Numbered from the stretch's first letter, positions 33,157 through 47,094 are shown. The stretch: DNA of 64,000 nucleotides from Taeniopygia guttata (GCF_048771995.1 NC_133063.1:5344001-5408000), one strand, 5' to 3'. Notes: generated by a model from the sequence alone, not told the origin. Numbers and translations: made by a program.

Positions 33157-36100
33157 GGTTTGTGGCATGGTCTGGAAGTGGGCAAAGGTCTTCTGACCTT
33201 GGTGCCTCCAGGCCACAACCTCTAGTGGAGAGACAGGCTGGCAGCAGTGACTAGAGGAGCAGAGGGGGGCAAAATGGAGCAGAGCAGTGGTGGCAGTGCA
33301 AGGCATGCTGCTGTGGCTGTGGTTGTGTTGCAGCTCTTGGGAAAGGTTGGGAGTGTCTGTGCTGCTGTGGGCAGAGGGGGAGGGAGCCGGGCTTCTCCAC
33401 AGGCTCGGGCACAGGTGAGTGTCCAGTGGAAAGGCAAGTTCTGCCACGGGAACTAAGGCCAACATGTGGGAGTGAAGACTTGTGCAGTTTGGATCTGCGT
33501 GAGCCACTGTGGAGGCCTGTGGGCCTGCTGGAGGACTTCTTGGGGCTATGCCCTGGAAGAATGTCCTCTAGACTTTAACCTTTAACCTTTCCCATGGACT
33601 CCGGTTTTTCATTTCAATGTACATTGTTACATTATTATAGTGATATATAGTGATCATATAGTGATTGTTGAAAATCATTTACTGTGCGATGTTTGGTGGC
33701 AATTGGTGGTATATATGATGGTCATTTCAGTTGAAATTTTAGTTGCACAATGTTTAGCAGACTTCCTTTCCCAGTTTTCGTTTTCACCGTCGCGTGCCCC
33801 TGAACCCACTATTCCTGAGAAAGACAGGACTGGAGATGGAACCTGCTCAAGAGCACAGGCCAGCCACCAGCCATCTGCCATCTGCCCTCCTTTTCCGTGC
33901 CCATGCCAGGAGGGCACTGGCCATGCCTCCCCGGATTCTACCCTAACCCACCTTGTGACAGCCCTCAACCCTGCTCCTGCTTCCCTGTTGTATTAGCAGT
34001 CCCCGATTTTTGTTGTAATTCATGTTTCAGAGATTCCCGATACAGGTGACCCTCAGAAGCCAGTCACCCCAGTTCTTTTAATTATTTAGGCAGGAGAGTC
34101 GGCACCCTCCAGACAGCCGGAGGAGCGACTCTGGTGCCCCACAGGAGACCCGTGCCTGGCCACACCATAAGGTCCTCACAGGCTGGTCCCCCCTAAAGCC
34201 TTTTCTTTTGGCTTTTGTGTTTGGGGAAGGGCACCGGGGGCAGGTGCCATCGCCAGTCCTTTTGATTTTCTCTTCTCTTTTGATCTATGGGTAAGTGAGG
34301 GGGAATGAATTGGCAGAGAGATGCCTGGGACTCGGGCCCTTAGAAGTGAGGGGAAATGAAAATTGCATTTACTTCTTGTTTAGTTATTCTCTGCAGTATG
34401 AACTCACCTGTTTATTTTAGTTCTCAAGTTTAGTTAAAGTCTATGAAGTATTGTGTTGTTTTTAGTTAAGACAAGGTTATTATTTTGACTATGATTGTTA
34501 TACCTTTCATTTTCAATAAATCCAAAAAGGGGGAGTTGTGGGAGCTTGTCCTGGAGGGGATGGGCCATGAAGTGGCCACACATCAGACAATCAATGAGCA
34601 ACAGGAAGCCTCGGGAGAAGAAAAACCACAATGGATGACACCCAGGGAACTTCTGGTGAGTTTATCATAGAGAGTAAAGGACTCTGGGACTGACTGGGAG
34701 TGGCCATGCAGATCAACAGCCGTTGATTGGCCAGATGTGATTTGTTTCTGGAACTTTCTAGAACACACTGGTTCCAGGCCTTCCCCAGCACTGCTCAGAT
34801 GCAGCTCTGCAGCTCTTTGGCTTTGAACCAGCGTGTTTAACTGGCTTCTCAGGTTCTGGGGCTGGCTTCATCCCAGCATTCAATACCTGCTCTGCCCTGA
34901 GGCTGGCTATTATTTCAGGCTCCAAGGCGATTGGCAACTGATTCAGCTCCTTTTCTAGCTGCTTGGCAACACAGAGCTCTCTGAGTCAAACCTCCATGCA
35001 TATGGATACTGGGCATGGTCCTGTACTGGGATTTTCAAAGTTTCTTCTACCAAAATTCATCTTTTCTCCACCAGTAACTGTGGATAGTGCTAGTTTTTCT
35101 CAGTCTCCGTCTCTCTTCAGGGCTGGACAAGCTTTCTATAGAAGCTTTTAGCAGGTCTGTCAGTAGAGAGCAGTTGACATCATTTTCTGCATGAGAGTCT
35201 ATTACTTTTCTGCCAGAAGATAGCAGCCTTGACTGAAAATTTATTTCTCCTTTATTATGTCATGAGCAGTTACTGCTGGATCAAATGCCCATGTCACCTC
35301 AAGAATACCCTGCTCATTGCGCCAGTTCAAATGTAAGGCCCCTAAAACGTTGCTCAGTGACACACTTTAAAAGGACTTCAACTTGTTCACGAACTCTGAT
35401 GTAGAAAAGCAGGAGAATTACTGACAAGATGTTCTCAAAAGAGGTTGGAACAACACAAAAATCTTCCCTGGCAACTTGTGAAAATCAGAGAACTTTGGCA
35501 AAACATTTAGAGCAGGAATCAATCAACATAAAGCATTCAATCAAGCATTAACTTAGCGTATTCAACTTAACAAATTCCAAGCCTGTTAGATTTTAAGTTA
35601 CTGAAAAATCTGCTAGAATGAAATTGGAAGAACAAAGAGGAAGAGAGAATGAGAGAAAATATATAGAAAAGAACCAACACATCTGCCATTCCTGGTTCCA
35701 ATGGTGTTCAGCTAATAGAATTCTAAGAGGAGGTAGGGCAAAGACATGTGGTTGCCACATAGCCTGAGTTAAAATCCCTTCGGATTTCCTGGGGCCTTCT
35801 CCCACATGGGGCTGCCACTCACGTGGCCATTTAGGAGCTGGGTTAGGGGTTCCAGACACAGGGGTGGGGCATTGCCTCCGCTGTGCCAGGGATCAGCGGT
35901 CACTGCTGGGCTGGGATACAGGCCTGGGAGTGTGGGGTGTACAGAGCAAAGCATCACCTCTCCACAGCGAGGCTTGATCTGCCCCTTTCCCCACATAAGC
36001 ACCTGAAATGTTTGGAGCCAGCAATCTCTAGCCTCTCACAACAAGGTTTCTGGGCTCCTGTGCTTCTTGGCTCTCCAGACTCCAAAGACTTGTGGCTGGA

Positions 36101-37119
36101 TATTAAGAAACCTGCACTTTTATTGCTTCCAAAAGAGGCAGCATGAGGGTTTCTTTTTCTTTCTAAGACCTTCCCTTCTTTCTATGTCCTCAGCCTGAGA
36201 TAGTCCTTGTAACGCCTCTCCTCTCTCCCCTACTCCACAACAATGGAGGGGGACAACGGAAAAACCAATCTATGAGAGGCCAGAAATGTTAGAAATGTTG
36301 CAATGTAGTAAGGGAAAAAAAAAAAAAAGCAGCACTATACAACAATAAAAATAAAATTGTACAAAAGAGATAAGGCCATAACTGAAAAAAGGTGAAGTGT
36401 CACATGGGGCCCCCGGAACAAGGAGAAGATGGTGAGGGCTTAAAGAATGATTCTGATGGTAGATGGGCGCTGCTGGTGCTGCCTGGAGCAGCTGTGGGCC
36501 TGCAGTGGCAGTTTCCTGCTCCCTCTCTGCAGCACTGGTGCTGGCAGGGGCGATGGTGATGGGTGTCTCTCCCTGCAGAGCTCTGTTTGGCACTGCCGCT
36601 ACCATCAGTCTGCCACGCTGGGCGTGTGCGTGGGAATCGGATCTGCCGCTCCACTGCCTCTTCCTACCACCCTGCTGGGCTCCACTGGGCTTGGCTGGAC
36701 TCCCTTTTGGCTTGGCTGAACTCACTTGGTATCAGTGTCACCACTCTGGACTGCACTGTTCTGCTGGAGCGGAAAAACAGTCCCACCTGCCACCCCGGCC
36801 CTGATGGTTTCAGTTGTGTGTCAGAGCTGTCACTTCCGTGCCACTCATCTCAACCCCGTGGCCTAAAAAATACTGTGGAAGGACAGAACTGGGAGGGAAA
36901 TGGTGGTGGTGCTTTGGTGCCAAGGCCTCTCTGCTAGAGGGAGCCAGAAAGAAGGATCCCCCTTGCATTTGTGGTCATGGCATTTCCTTGCTGAAATCAC
37001 ACCCATGGCTGTGATGTAAAATGAATAAACAGTGCTGAAAGATCCATGACCTTGTCTCTGTAGCTAGGAGAAACCTCTAAATGTAATTGAAGTAGTGCTT
37101 CTCCTTGTTTGCTGCTTTC
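33157..37119. other. Spacer B upstream of kinase copy 3 (no ERV)
   Basis: Nearly the same as spacer A from 5869 onward, with the G-rich patch, a heat-shock element, the conserved open frame (36563-36937) and AATAAA at 37024-37029. The ERV site at 37120 is intact, so this spacer shows the pre-insertion state. No intact gene recognised. Confidence 0.6.
34745..34764. promoter_or_regulatory. Heat-shock element, four perfect pentamers (spacer B)
   Basis: Same four contiguous units as at 7475-7494, with an inverted CCAAT box just upstream. Confidence 0.45.
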
Positions 37120-37645
37120 CTGAACTGAGCAAGGTCCAACTGGAAGAAGCCTTCTGGTTTTTGCTCAGAAGCATTAGTGGCCAAAGAGCACTGATGTGGT
37201 TCCTCACATCCCGCTCCCTTCTCAGTGCTCAATTTTTCCGGGTGGGCTGTAGGGGATTAGTGTGTTCTTGGAGTTACTCTTAGATGCCTTGAGCAGTAGC
37301 TTATGGACTAGGAGGGCTTTTTGTGTTGCTTTGTAGCAGAGGAGAGCTTTGCAGGCTTTTTTTGGCCTGAGCTGTAGGGAAGATCTGGTTCTCTGCACTC
37401 TATGAGTTCACAAACCAGCCCAGGGTGGCTGCTATTGTGATGTCAGGGGCCACATCCCAGCGTTGCCAAGGCAAAGTTGCTGTACCCAGGCCCGGCAGGG
37501 CTCAGTGAGCAGAGCAGCTCTGTGGCACGCTGACTGCAGGCGGAACCTGCTGATCGCCGAGGTCTCTGCCAGCAGGACTCGCAGGATTTTTGGTTTTTCC
37601 CCGCAGGCGTTGTCTGGTGCAGACTTGGGCAGCGCTGCTCAGGCC
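37120..37645 (+). promoter_or_regulatory. 5' flank and likely promoter/5' UTR of kinase copy 3
   Basis: Homologous to 17372-17874. It contains the intact sequence that ERV1 interrupts elsewhere, the CRE-like TTGTGATGTCA near 37435 and the acceptor-like tract ending at 37606. Confidence 0.4.
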
Positions 37646-40600
37646 ATGGAGAGAGTGTGTGCTGCAGTTTGCACGGCTTTCTCCGTGGCCTATTCTGGGT
37701 ACTTTTTCACCCAGCTGGCACGTAAGTGGACGGTTTTGTGCAGTGTGGCATATGGACACCAAAATGCCACCAAGAGGCCTTGAGTTGGGTAAAGCTGCTG
37801 TCAGCAGCTGCAGCTAAGAAGGGGGTGTATCCAGCCAGAGGGGCCTGGGCAGCATTTGTAATGTAGCCTGCAGGGGCTCCGCTCCTCCCGTGGCATAGCC
37901 TGTGCTCATGGGGTCTGGAATCTCCTCAGTTTGCTGGCTCAAGCCAGACAACTTCCAAGATAGGAAGACTGGGAGAGCTTGGCAGGAGTCCTTGGAAAAG
38001 CTGTGCACTGCTCTCCAGCACTGAGGGAAAGTCCCTCAGTTCAAGTCTTCTTGTCTGCATTCCCTCATCCCAGCATGTGCCTGTGGAACTTGACACTTCC
38101 TGAGTGCTAAAAGAGCCATTCCTTCTGGGATGAAATCACAGATTCAGCTTGGAAAAGGCCTCTGAGATGGACATTTCAGAGCAGTTCTTGTATGCTCCTG
38201 AACCCAGGAGCTGTTCCTGCTCTGTGTCACCACAGAACTGCCACCATGGCTAAAGGGGACTTGGGTGAAGCTTTTTTGGGGAAGGGTTTTCAGTAAGCTC
38301 ATGGCAATTGCTGCATGCAATCTCTTCAGAAAACTGAAGTCCAGGGAAGAGAGGAGCTGTAGCTCCTGCTGGGTGGGGTGGGGCAGAAGCTGGAATGCCT
38401 GTTGCAGAACCACTGGGACTTTCTCAGTTTCGAGTTTCTATGGGTTGAGAGGCCAAAGAGGACAAAGGGTAGACACGAGGCAGTAGTTTGTGCTGTTGCC
38501 TTGCTGTGTGACACAAGGGTTGCTGCTGGAGTGATGGAGTGAAAGCAGAATGCTCTGTCTTTGGTTGCTGACTATTTGGAGGGCTTGCCCAGCACAGGCA
38601 GTTTCCTTACAGCATCTGCTTCTTTTTGCCTTTTGTCTTGCAGGTCACATCACCCGTGCCTGGAGAGAATCCGCTCCTTGGGTGAGTGGGAAAGGAGCCT
38701 TTGGTGTGGGTAGCATTTGGCAATTGTGGAGCAAGCTGTGAGTTGGGCCTGGTGCAGTCCAGTGCCAGCCTGGTTGGATGAATGAAAGAACAGTCCAGGC
38801 TCTTTGCAGCAGCAGCAGGAGAAGCAGCAGCAGCAGAATTTGCAGGAGGAGTTGGATCCCAGGCTGTTTCTCCAGTTCCTTTTCAGAGCTTTTAAGCAGC
38901 TGAAAGTGGGGTTGCTTGGTGCTTGAAGCCATGATGGAAGTTCTCCTGTACAAGAGAGTGAAGTCCCATCTAACTGGCCCATTTGACTTGAGTTTGAACA
39001 ATTAGAATGCCATTTCTCTGCAGATGATTTCTCCTTAGTGCATCTGGCTCTAGAGCTGAAGAGAGAGGTCCCCTGTTTCTGACACTGCTGTCTATCTGCA
39101 GAGCCCAAAACAGACCTCTGAGCCTCCTCTGGATGCATGTCTTCCTGAAGAAGAGGCCAAAGGGGAGGAAGATTCCCACCAAAGTGCACCTGCTGCCACT
39201 GCAGGGCCTGAGCATCCAGCATCAGTAAGTGGCAGCTCTGGCTAGTCCTGTGGCTGGAGCAAAGCAGAGCTGCAAGTTTCTGAGCAGACAGCACCTGCCC
39301 TGCCTGGATGAAGATGCTGAGGACTGGAATCTTTCCAGCTCTCCCAGAGCACTTCCCCCAGCCTGTGAGGCCGGGAGCAGGGGTGTGGAACTTGGACATT
39401 TAGGCATCACTTCCCTACTGTTCTGACAGGGGCTGGGAATTTGTCTCAGCAAGAGACAAGAGGTAGCAATAGGATGTCTTTGGATGCTCCTGGGGTACAA
39501 GTGAGGCCCTTTGTGCCCAGGGGCTGTGCAGGCTCCTTGTCCCCAGTGAAGAGAGCAGTGCAAAGGTGCAGTTCACAGCCTTGCAGGATATGAGGAGACA
39601 CTGTCCCCAGGAGGGACCTGGCCCTCCCCACAGAACAGCCAAAGTCAGCAGCTAAAGGAACAGCTGAGATGAACTGGGGCCTGTAGCTGAAGAGATGTAA
39701 GGCTCTGAATGACAGGTTCTTTCCTGACCCTCCTGCTGCTGTCTGTGCACAGAGCACAAGGGCAGCACCAGCACCTGCTCCGGCTGCCTCTGCACCCGAG
39801 GAAGAGGCTGAAGAGGAGGAAGGTGCCAATGAACCTGCTGCTGCTATCAGCCCACAGCCTGAGCAGCCAGCATCAGTAAGTGCCTGTTTAGGTTAGCAGT
39901 GTCTTTGGTGACATTTTGTCCCTCATGTAAAAGCAGGGTTTGGGTTAGGGGCCTTGAGCTGGACAAGTGGGCTGCAAAAGCTGAGAGGTGAAGAGCCCTG
40001 GATGTGGCCAGCAGCATCTTCCTCAGGGCTTGCATTTGAAATGAGATCGGAGGGGCATCTCTGCCGGGCACATTTGTGACCCAAATTAATTTCTTGTCCC
40101 AGAGCTTCAGCTCCTCTGTCGTGGCACCTGCAGGAGCTGCAGCTGAAGAAGCCTCCAGTGCCCAAGCTGGAAACTCAAGCAGGAGCAGCTCGTGCACCTG
40201 GAGCACGACTAGTTCCTCTGGCAGCAGGGAGCTGCTGGGAGAGAGGACAGAGGACAAGTGCCTGGCCATGCTGAGTACGTCCTTTGTGACCCTTGTGTGC
40301 CGCAGCAGTGCCTGGTGTGTGTGTGTGTGTGTGTCAGCAAGAGCTGTCCCAGCTCCTGTTCCTCCTCAGCTGAGTGCCAGCTCCTGAGGCCTCCCCACAG
40401 GAGCTGTTGCTGTGCTCTGAGGTGGGGAGGGATCGCTGGGCTGCTGCTCCTGCCTCGGAGGGCAGCTGGGCCTGGTTTGGCCTTGCCTGAGCTTCCCTCT
40501 AGGCAAAAGGCAGAGCAGAGATTGTTTCTGGCTGAGCAGGAGGCTGTGACCGAGCAAATGAGGAGGCCTCCAGGAGCTCCTGTGGGGCCCAGTTCCTGTG

Positions 40601-43600
40601 GGGCACGGCCAAGCTCATCTTCAGAGCTCAGCCTGTCCTAAAAGCTGAGGGACCTCATTCCTAAGGCCCATCACAGTAGGGTAGAACATCAGCTGCTGCT
40701 CTTGAGCAACAGAAGGGCCTTGTTTAGGCAAAGTCCTGCTTCAATCTGGAGTTCTTAGCTTTGCTGGAGGCACTTTGCAATATTCTCCCTGTTCTGGAAA
40801 GGGCAGCTGTTGATAAATATGGATTCCAGAAGCCAAGATGCCTTGCATGTTTGCAAGGATTAAATCTTTTGTTGAATGTCCCAGAGTGTTCATTACCCGA
40901 ACAGAAAGGTTGTGTTTGTCCTGCTGCCCTTAATGTCTGTAGGCAACAATCACTTCTCTTGCTTACACTTTTCTGATCCCTGTCTCCTCTGACTGCCTCT
41001 TGATGTGCTTAGATTTAAGTTTAGACTTCTAGTTTTTCTAGTTTTGGACAGGCCATCTATGATGCAGAGCTGCTTGTCCTGCTGCTGTTGTTTTTTAGGT
41101 GGTGGTGGTGTGGTGTTGTTGTTGTTTCCTGAGGGAGTGACTTGAAAGGGTGCAGTGTCCCAGAGAGTGGGGCTGCCTTTCTGATCTGCTGCACGGTGGG
41201 ATCTCTTTTGAAGGGAGCATCTTTCCTTGGGATTTTTACAGAGATGCTGGTGAGCGAGGGAGATCCTGAGGCTAAATACACAGAACTGGAAACAATTGGC
41301 AGAGGGTGAGTGCAGCCACAGTTCCTTCCATTTACTGTTTGTCCCTGGACTTTTTTCCTCTTGTACTGTGGAGTCCTGCACTTGCAGGGACTAAAGGACT
41401 TCTTTCTCTGCGGCTGTTTTGTTTCTAGGGGTTTTGGCACGGTGTGCATGGCAGTGGAGACTGCCACAGGAGAAGAGGTAAGCGTCAAGCAGCACCACAG
41501 CTTCTGCAGAACTGTTTTAGGACAGCATTTGATCTGTCATGTCTGGAAGAGTTTGCTTTGTTGCTGTGAAATGGAGAATGCCAGTGGAATGATCAAGCCC
41601 CCTAGAGGTTGTCCAGCAGTTTTGCTCCATGTTTTCTGGCAGAAATTGACTTTCTGCTTGCAAGAGGAGTGTGAATGAAAATGGGGATGATCAAGTAAAG
41701 CCATGGGGGAAGTCTGTGGGAACGGTGAGTGTTGTTAGAGCTTTGAGGTGGACAGCATAGACCATGTTTCTGCCAGGTTTCCAAGGCAAAGGCTATCTGG
41801 CTCTTTGTCCTGGCAGGTGCCCAAGCAAGCGGTCTGATGTCCAGCCACAAGGCAGCTTGGCCCAGCCCAGCTCTGTCACCCCATCATCACTGTCTCTGTG
41901 TTCCCCTGGTGGTTCTGTGCCACCAACTTTGGTTCATGTTTTCCATGTTGTTTTAGGTGGCCATAAAGAAAATTAGTCTCCTGGAAGAGAGCAACAGCGA
42001 GGTGTGCCTGAATGAAATCCAGATCATGCGTGGCAATAAGAATGCCAATCTTGTGACCTTTGTAGACAGGTGAGTGGTTCTGCTGTTCTGCCATGAAAGG
42101 TCATTCACATCCTGCAAGCCAGAAGTTCAACCACTCCTTTGGTGGCTGGCAGAGGATGGAGCTGTTAATTCCTGCTTCTGGGCTGATCTACAGCGTCCTG
42201 GGAGGAGATTGCATTGGGGCTGCATTCATCTTTGCTGGCATACCTACTTTGAAGTGTGCTTTCAAAGACCAGCCTTGGCCCTGTCTCACTGAGCCAACAG
42301 CCTCAAACTTCCTGTCCTCTCTCCACATGGTTTCATTTGTTTTGGCAATTGATTTTTTCCCACTGGTCTCCAGTGCTGACAAAGCGCTGTAGATTGTATT
42401 TCCCTTGGCCTGTTGCATTGGTGTGGATACCAAGCAGCCTTTAGACTGCATAGAGTTCAAGCCCTGTAGAGCATTGTGAATGACTATTCCTCCTGTCTTC
42501 CTCTGAGAGAGACACAGGAGCAAGAATCCATCAGGTCATGTAAGTGCACACCTTCATCTCCAGGCTGTTGTTTCCCCCTTTCAGCTACCTGGTGGACGAG
42601 GAACTCTGGCTGGTGATGGAATACATGGACGGAGGTTCTTTACACGATGTCATTAGGGAGACTCATATGGCAGAAGGAGAGATAGCAGCTGTCTCTCGGG
42701 AGGTAAGGGATGGCGCTTGTGCTTCCCATGGCCTGGTCGGGACGGCCCTTCCAAATGGGTGATAAGGAGAGGAGAGATTTCCCCTTCCAAGCTTCCTTTC
42801 TGCCTTTCTCTTATGCCTGGCTGTAGCAAGAGCAGATGAAGTGCCTGCCAATGTGCCTGCCCTTCTTCTAGTGTGTTTGTGTTTGCCTCTCTAAAGCTTT
42901 GCCTGGAGCCTGTGTGTGCTGCATTCCTTCCCCACAAGAGCAAAGTGGCTGGTGGCACCATGTTGAGCAAGTGGCAAAGACAAAGAGATCCTCACAGGAC
43001 TCTCACAGTGCTCAGCCTCAAAGGAGAGCCTTGCACCCCAAGTGGTGCTTGCAAAAGCAGACACTGTTGTCTGGCTGCAGAGAGTACAGGCACTGCAGCA
43101 GTGCACCTTGAGTCTGTGTTTGCAGGGCACTGGCCAGAGCAACAATTGCCCTTTCCCTTTCAAAAGCAAACAGCCACGCCCTTAGAAAAGCTCTGCTGTC
43201 CTCGTGTTGGAGCAGCCAGCTCTGCTGCCTTTGCCAGCAGCCTGGCCTGCCGTGGCTCCGCATCCCCCAGGAAGTCAGTCTTGCAGGTGTGCCACTGCCC
43301 TGCTTGTGGGACGCAATCCACTCAGGCTCGTGTTTCTTTTTCCTCTCTCAGTGCCTGCAAGGCCTGGATTTCCTTCACTCCAAGCAAGTGATCCACCGAG
43401 ACATCAAAAGCCACAACATTCTCCTGGGCTTGGACGGCTCTGTCAAGTTGGGTGGGTGTTGCTGGCCAGGCTCAGCCGTGGCGGGCTGCGGTGTGGGGCT
43501 GCCTTTGGGTGCTGCCGCTTCCCTGGTGCCTGTGGCAGTGCAGGCTGCCCTGCTGCGAGCGCAGAGCACAGCCACAAGGTGCAGGGAGCTGTAGCTGGGC

Positions 43601-45292
43601 AGAAGGGGTCAGCAGTGCCTTTGGCTTGTGTGTGTCCCTTCCCCAGCAAGGCAGCAGCAGTCTAATAGCTTCAGGGGACTAAAAGCCACTGCCTGAAGTC
43701 GGGGGCTTTTGCAAAGTGGCCAATTGCGTATTTCCTCAGCTGCAGGCCCGAGGAATGGCAGCATGCCCCTGGTAGAGCTGGATTCCACGCTGCCTTCTTA
43801 GACATTGATTCAGTGGGGAATTCTTTTCTTTGCTTTCCTTTTTCACGCTGGCTTCATGTGAGTGTTTTTTCTCCTCAGCTGATTTTGGCCTTGCTGCTCA
43901 GCTCACCGCTGAGCAGAGCAAACGAAGATCAGCTGTTGGGACTACGCACTGGATGGCACCAGAAATTTTCACAGGGAAACCCTACGGCCCCAAAGTGGAC
44001 ATCTGGTCCTTTGGCATTGTGGGGATCGAGATGGTGGAAGGAGCACCTCCTTACCTGATGAACACCTCCCGCACGGTACGCTGCAACTACCCTCAGATGC
44101 TCCTGTCACTCTGACTAAATCTACTCCCATTCTGCTGCCTGGGAAGCTTGCTAACACCTGACAATGATAGGTGCCAGGCTGCATAGTCTCTTATGCTTCT
44201 TGCCCAGATTATCCCCTTGGCATTTCATCATGAATACCACAAGAAAATCACTATGCCTTTTCCTTGATGGAAGCTTTGCCTAAGAGAGCAGTGAGCAGCT
44301 TTACCTAAAGGAGCAGTGAGCTGCATTTTATGGGAGGAATCCTTGGAAATAGTACAGTTAGATTAAAGTCTGTCTTCCACCTCACCTGTAGAGCTGGTGT
44401 CAGTGCTGAGAGAAGCAAAGTGTGCTGCTGCTGATGGAGTTGCTCCTAATTCCATCAGCCAATGAAATCAGGGGTCAAGGCAAGAGCCTTTGCATGTTGG
44501 ACTGGCTCCGGGTGCCTCTGGCTTTGGGTTCTTTTAGTAGGGGTAGGAAAGGTATCTCCCTCCCTCTGGCAGGGAGTAAAGAGCCACTGGGGAGTGGAGC
44601 TTGTCCAGTGGGGTCTGTGTGAGCAGTTTGGCGTGTGAAGGAGACAGGTGGAGCGTGGCATTTCCTTCTTCTCCAGGTTCAGCAGCTGATAAGCACCAGG
44701 GGCACCCCGAAGCTGCAGAAGCCCAGGCAACAGTCGGCTTGGCTGCGAGACTTTCTGCGCTGCTGCCTGGAGACGGACGAGGACAGGCGCTGGTCTGCCC
44801 AGGAACTTCTGCAGGTAAAAGGCAAAGCGGCTGCCGGGTGCGCCGGCCGCCCGCTGCCAGGGGCTCCTCGTCTGCTCAAGTCCAAGGCGGCAGATGGGCC
44901 CTGCTCCTGAGAATCTCCAGTCTGGGGGCTTTTCAAAGGAAAACAGAGGAGAATCCTGGCCTGGTATGGGTTGGAAGGAGCCTTTCCAGGTCGCCTAGAC
45001 CAAATCTCTTTCATCTGAAGCCATCTGGGTTAATGGATTTGTGGGATTGGGAGCCATGTTTGGCTCATGTAGCAAGGTCCTGGATGTGGAGACAGAGGTG
45101 CACAGAATGCCCTCCTTTGTGTATCTTTCTGCTTGCCAGAGAAAGCCAGTTTCAGCCTGTGAGGTCAGTAGAAATTAATGTCTTCTTTTTCTCTTTGGGC
45201 AGCATCCTTTTGTAACCTCAGCCAAGCCGACCTCCAGCCTGACGCCTCTGATCATGGCAACGCAGCAGTTTATGGCCGACAGGAGATACTAG
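37646..45292 (+). CDS. PAK-like Ser/Thr kinase, copy 3 (complete, 466 codons with stop)
   Basis: Exons: 37646-37721, 38644-38681, 39102-39224, 39753-39875, 40103-40274, 41242-41305, 41429-41477, 41957-42069, 42585-42702, 43352-43451, 43879-44075, 44677-44814, 45203-45292. All lengths equal copy 2 and the frame is open. Domain order is the same: hydrophobic/basic N-terminus, two acidic 41-residue exons, Ser-rich linker, catalytic domain with all expected catalytic residues. Copy-specific features are SLHDVI (His for Tyr), FGLAAQ, FTGKPYG and LISTRGTPK. Intron 6 has a three-base loss shared with copy 4. It stands 2.4 kb from copy 4's start codon after its own poly(A) signal, the shortest spacer seen. 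Probably functional. Confidence 0.87.
38807..38836 (+). repeat. Interrupted CAG repeat in intron 2 of copy 3
   Basis: Four CAG units, GAGAAG, then four CAG units. This is the short, interrupted allele of the site that is pure in copies 2 and 4. Confidence 0.9.
40315..40334 (+). repeat. (GT)10 microsatellite after exon 5 of copy 3
   Basis: Ten GT units; the other copies have a run interrupted by C (for example 683-700). Confidence 0.85.
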
Positions 45293-45379
45293 CCCTGCAA
45301 GAGGCCATTGGTGTTTTTTGTAGTTTCTAGTTTCTAGTTGATAGCTCGTAGTTTCTAGTTTGTTTAGACTGATAGTGTA

Positions 45380-45385
45380 AATAAA
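45380..45385 (+). terminator. Poly(A) signal of kinase copy 3
   Basis: AATAAA 88 bases after the stop. Confidence 0.75.
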
Positions 45386-46014
45386 TACGATAATACATAA
45401 AGCCTTCACTGTGCTGGAAGCCTCCCTTTGTTCTCACGCTGTGCATAAGCTCTAAATTTGCTTCTGAATGGACAGGTGTTTCTTAAATGTGGGAAAAGCC
45501 ATATATGGGGTTTGTGGCATGGTCTGGAAGTGGGCAAAGGTCTTCTGACCTTGGTGCCTCCAGGCCACAACCTCTAGTGGAGAGACAGGCTGGCAGCAGT
45601 GACTAGAGGAGCAGAGTGGGGCAAAATGGAGCAGAGCAGTGGTGGCAGTGCAGGGCATGCTGCTGTGGCTGTGGTTGTGTTGCAGCTCTTGGGAAAGGTT
45701 GGGAGTGTCTGTGCTGCTGTGGGCAGAGGGGGAGGGAGCCGGGCTTCTCCACAGGCTCGGGCACAGGTGAGCGTCCAGTGGGAAGGCAAGTTCTGCCACG
45801 GGAACTAAGGCCAACATGTGGGAGTGAAGACTTGTGCAGTTTGGATCTGCGTGAGCCACTGTGGAGGCCTGTGGGCCTGCAGGAGGACTTCTTGGGGCTA
45901 TGCCCTGGAAGAATGTCCTTTAGATTTTAACCTTTCCCTTATCTTGTCCCCTAGACTTTAAACTCTCCCATGGACTCCGGTTTTTTGTTTCAATGTACAT
46001 TTGATACATTATTA

Positions 46015-46083
46015 GTATATAATATATAGATATAGCTATAATATATAGATATAGTATAGATATCTATATATATAGATATATAG
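46015..46083. repeat. AT-rich simple repeat
   Basis: Runs of TATA/TAGATA units, expanded compared with the short TGATATATAGTGATC stretch at the same place in spacers B and D. Confidence 0.85.
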
Positions 46084-46436
46084 TCATCATATAGTGATGA
46101 TTCAAAATCATTTACTGTGCGATGTTTTGTGGCAATTGACAGTATATTTGATGATCATTTAAATTTAAATTTTAGTTGCACAATATTTAACAGACTTCCT
46201 TTTCCAGTTTTCGTATTCATCCGCCACGTCCCTGTACCCACTATCCTTGAGAAGGACAGGACTGGAGATGGAACCTGCTCAAGAGCAGAGGCCAGCCACC
46301 AGCCATCTGCCATCTGCCCTTCTTTTCCGTGCCCTTGCCAGGAGGGCACTGGCCATGCCTCCCCAGATTCTACCCTAACCCACCTTGTGACAGCCCTCAA
46401 CCCTGCTCCCGCTTTCCTGTTGTATTAGCAGTACCC

Positions 46437-47094
46437 GATTGTGGAGTTGTGTTTTTATACTTTATTGTATTTTCATTGTATTTCGATTTTAAAATGGTTT
46501 ATCCCCTTGAACCCCTCTGTGCCCCTTTGGTTTATCCCTAGTTTTCCCATCCCTCCTCAAGTGTCCATCACCCTCTAAGTACAGAGACATTCCCCTGTCT
46601 CCTCCCAGATGCCTTGTCCGTCACTCGGTGTGCCTTCCCTTACATCTTGAAGCTTCCATCCAGAGCGTCAGGTGGTTGGGTGAGGGCCTGGGGCCCCTTC
46701 CCCTTTCCTCCCTCATTGGATACCCTCATTGTCAGTTTGTACAAGAGCCACTCCTTACTGTTTTCTCATTGGCGAGTCAGTTCTCCTCCTTCTCTGTATT
46801 TAATTTGTGCTTTGCACCTCTCTGGTGCTCTTGTCAGCAGGTTGTGATCAGGTGCAGTTGGGCTCTTCACAGTCTCAATAAAGCTTTGGAGTTCTACCCC
46901 TGACAAGAAATTCTTTGTTATTCGCCAGTGGGATCAGCTACGCCTTGGGAGCAATGGAGGCACTCCCAAAAGCCCATCCAGGTCCAGCAGGGAGTGCTTC
47001 TTGCTGCCCTACTCGCCCCTTGGAGAGCTAGCTGGGGCTGAGTGGACTGGAGATCAGTGGTTGGGGGCGAGGACGCGGCAGATGGTGGAAGCGG
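46437..47094 (+). mobile_element. LTR-like fragment replacing part of spacer C
   Basis: Unique in the window. It opens with TGTGGAGTTG after the shared GTACCCGAT and contains CAATAAAGCTTTGGAG near 46877, a retroviral-type poly(A) signal, followed by a U5-like segment and about 170 bases that may be leader. No matching second LTR is present. It may be a solo LTR plus leader left by recombination. Confidence 0.5.
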
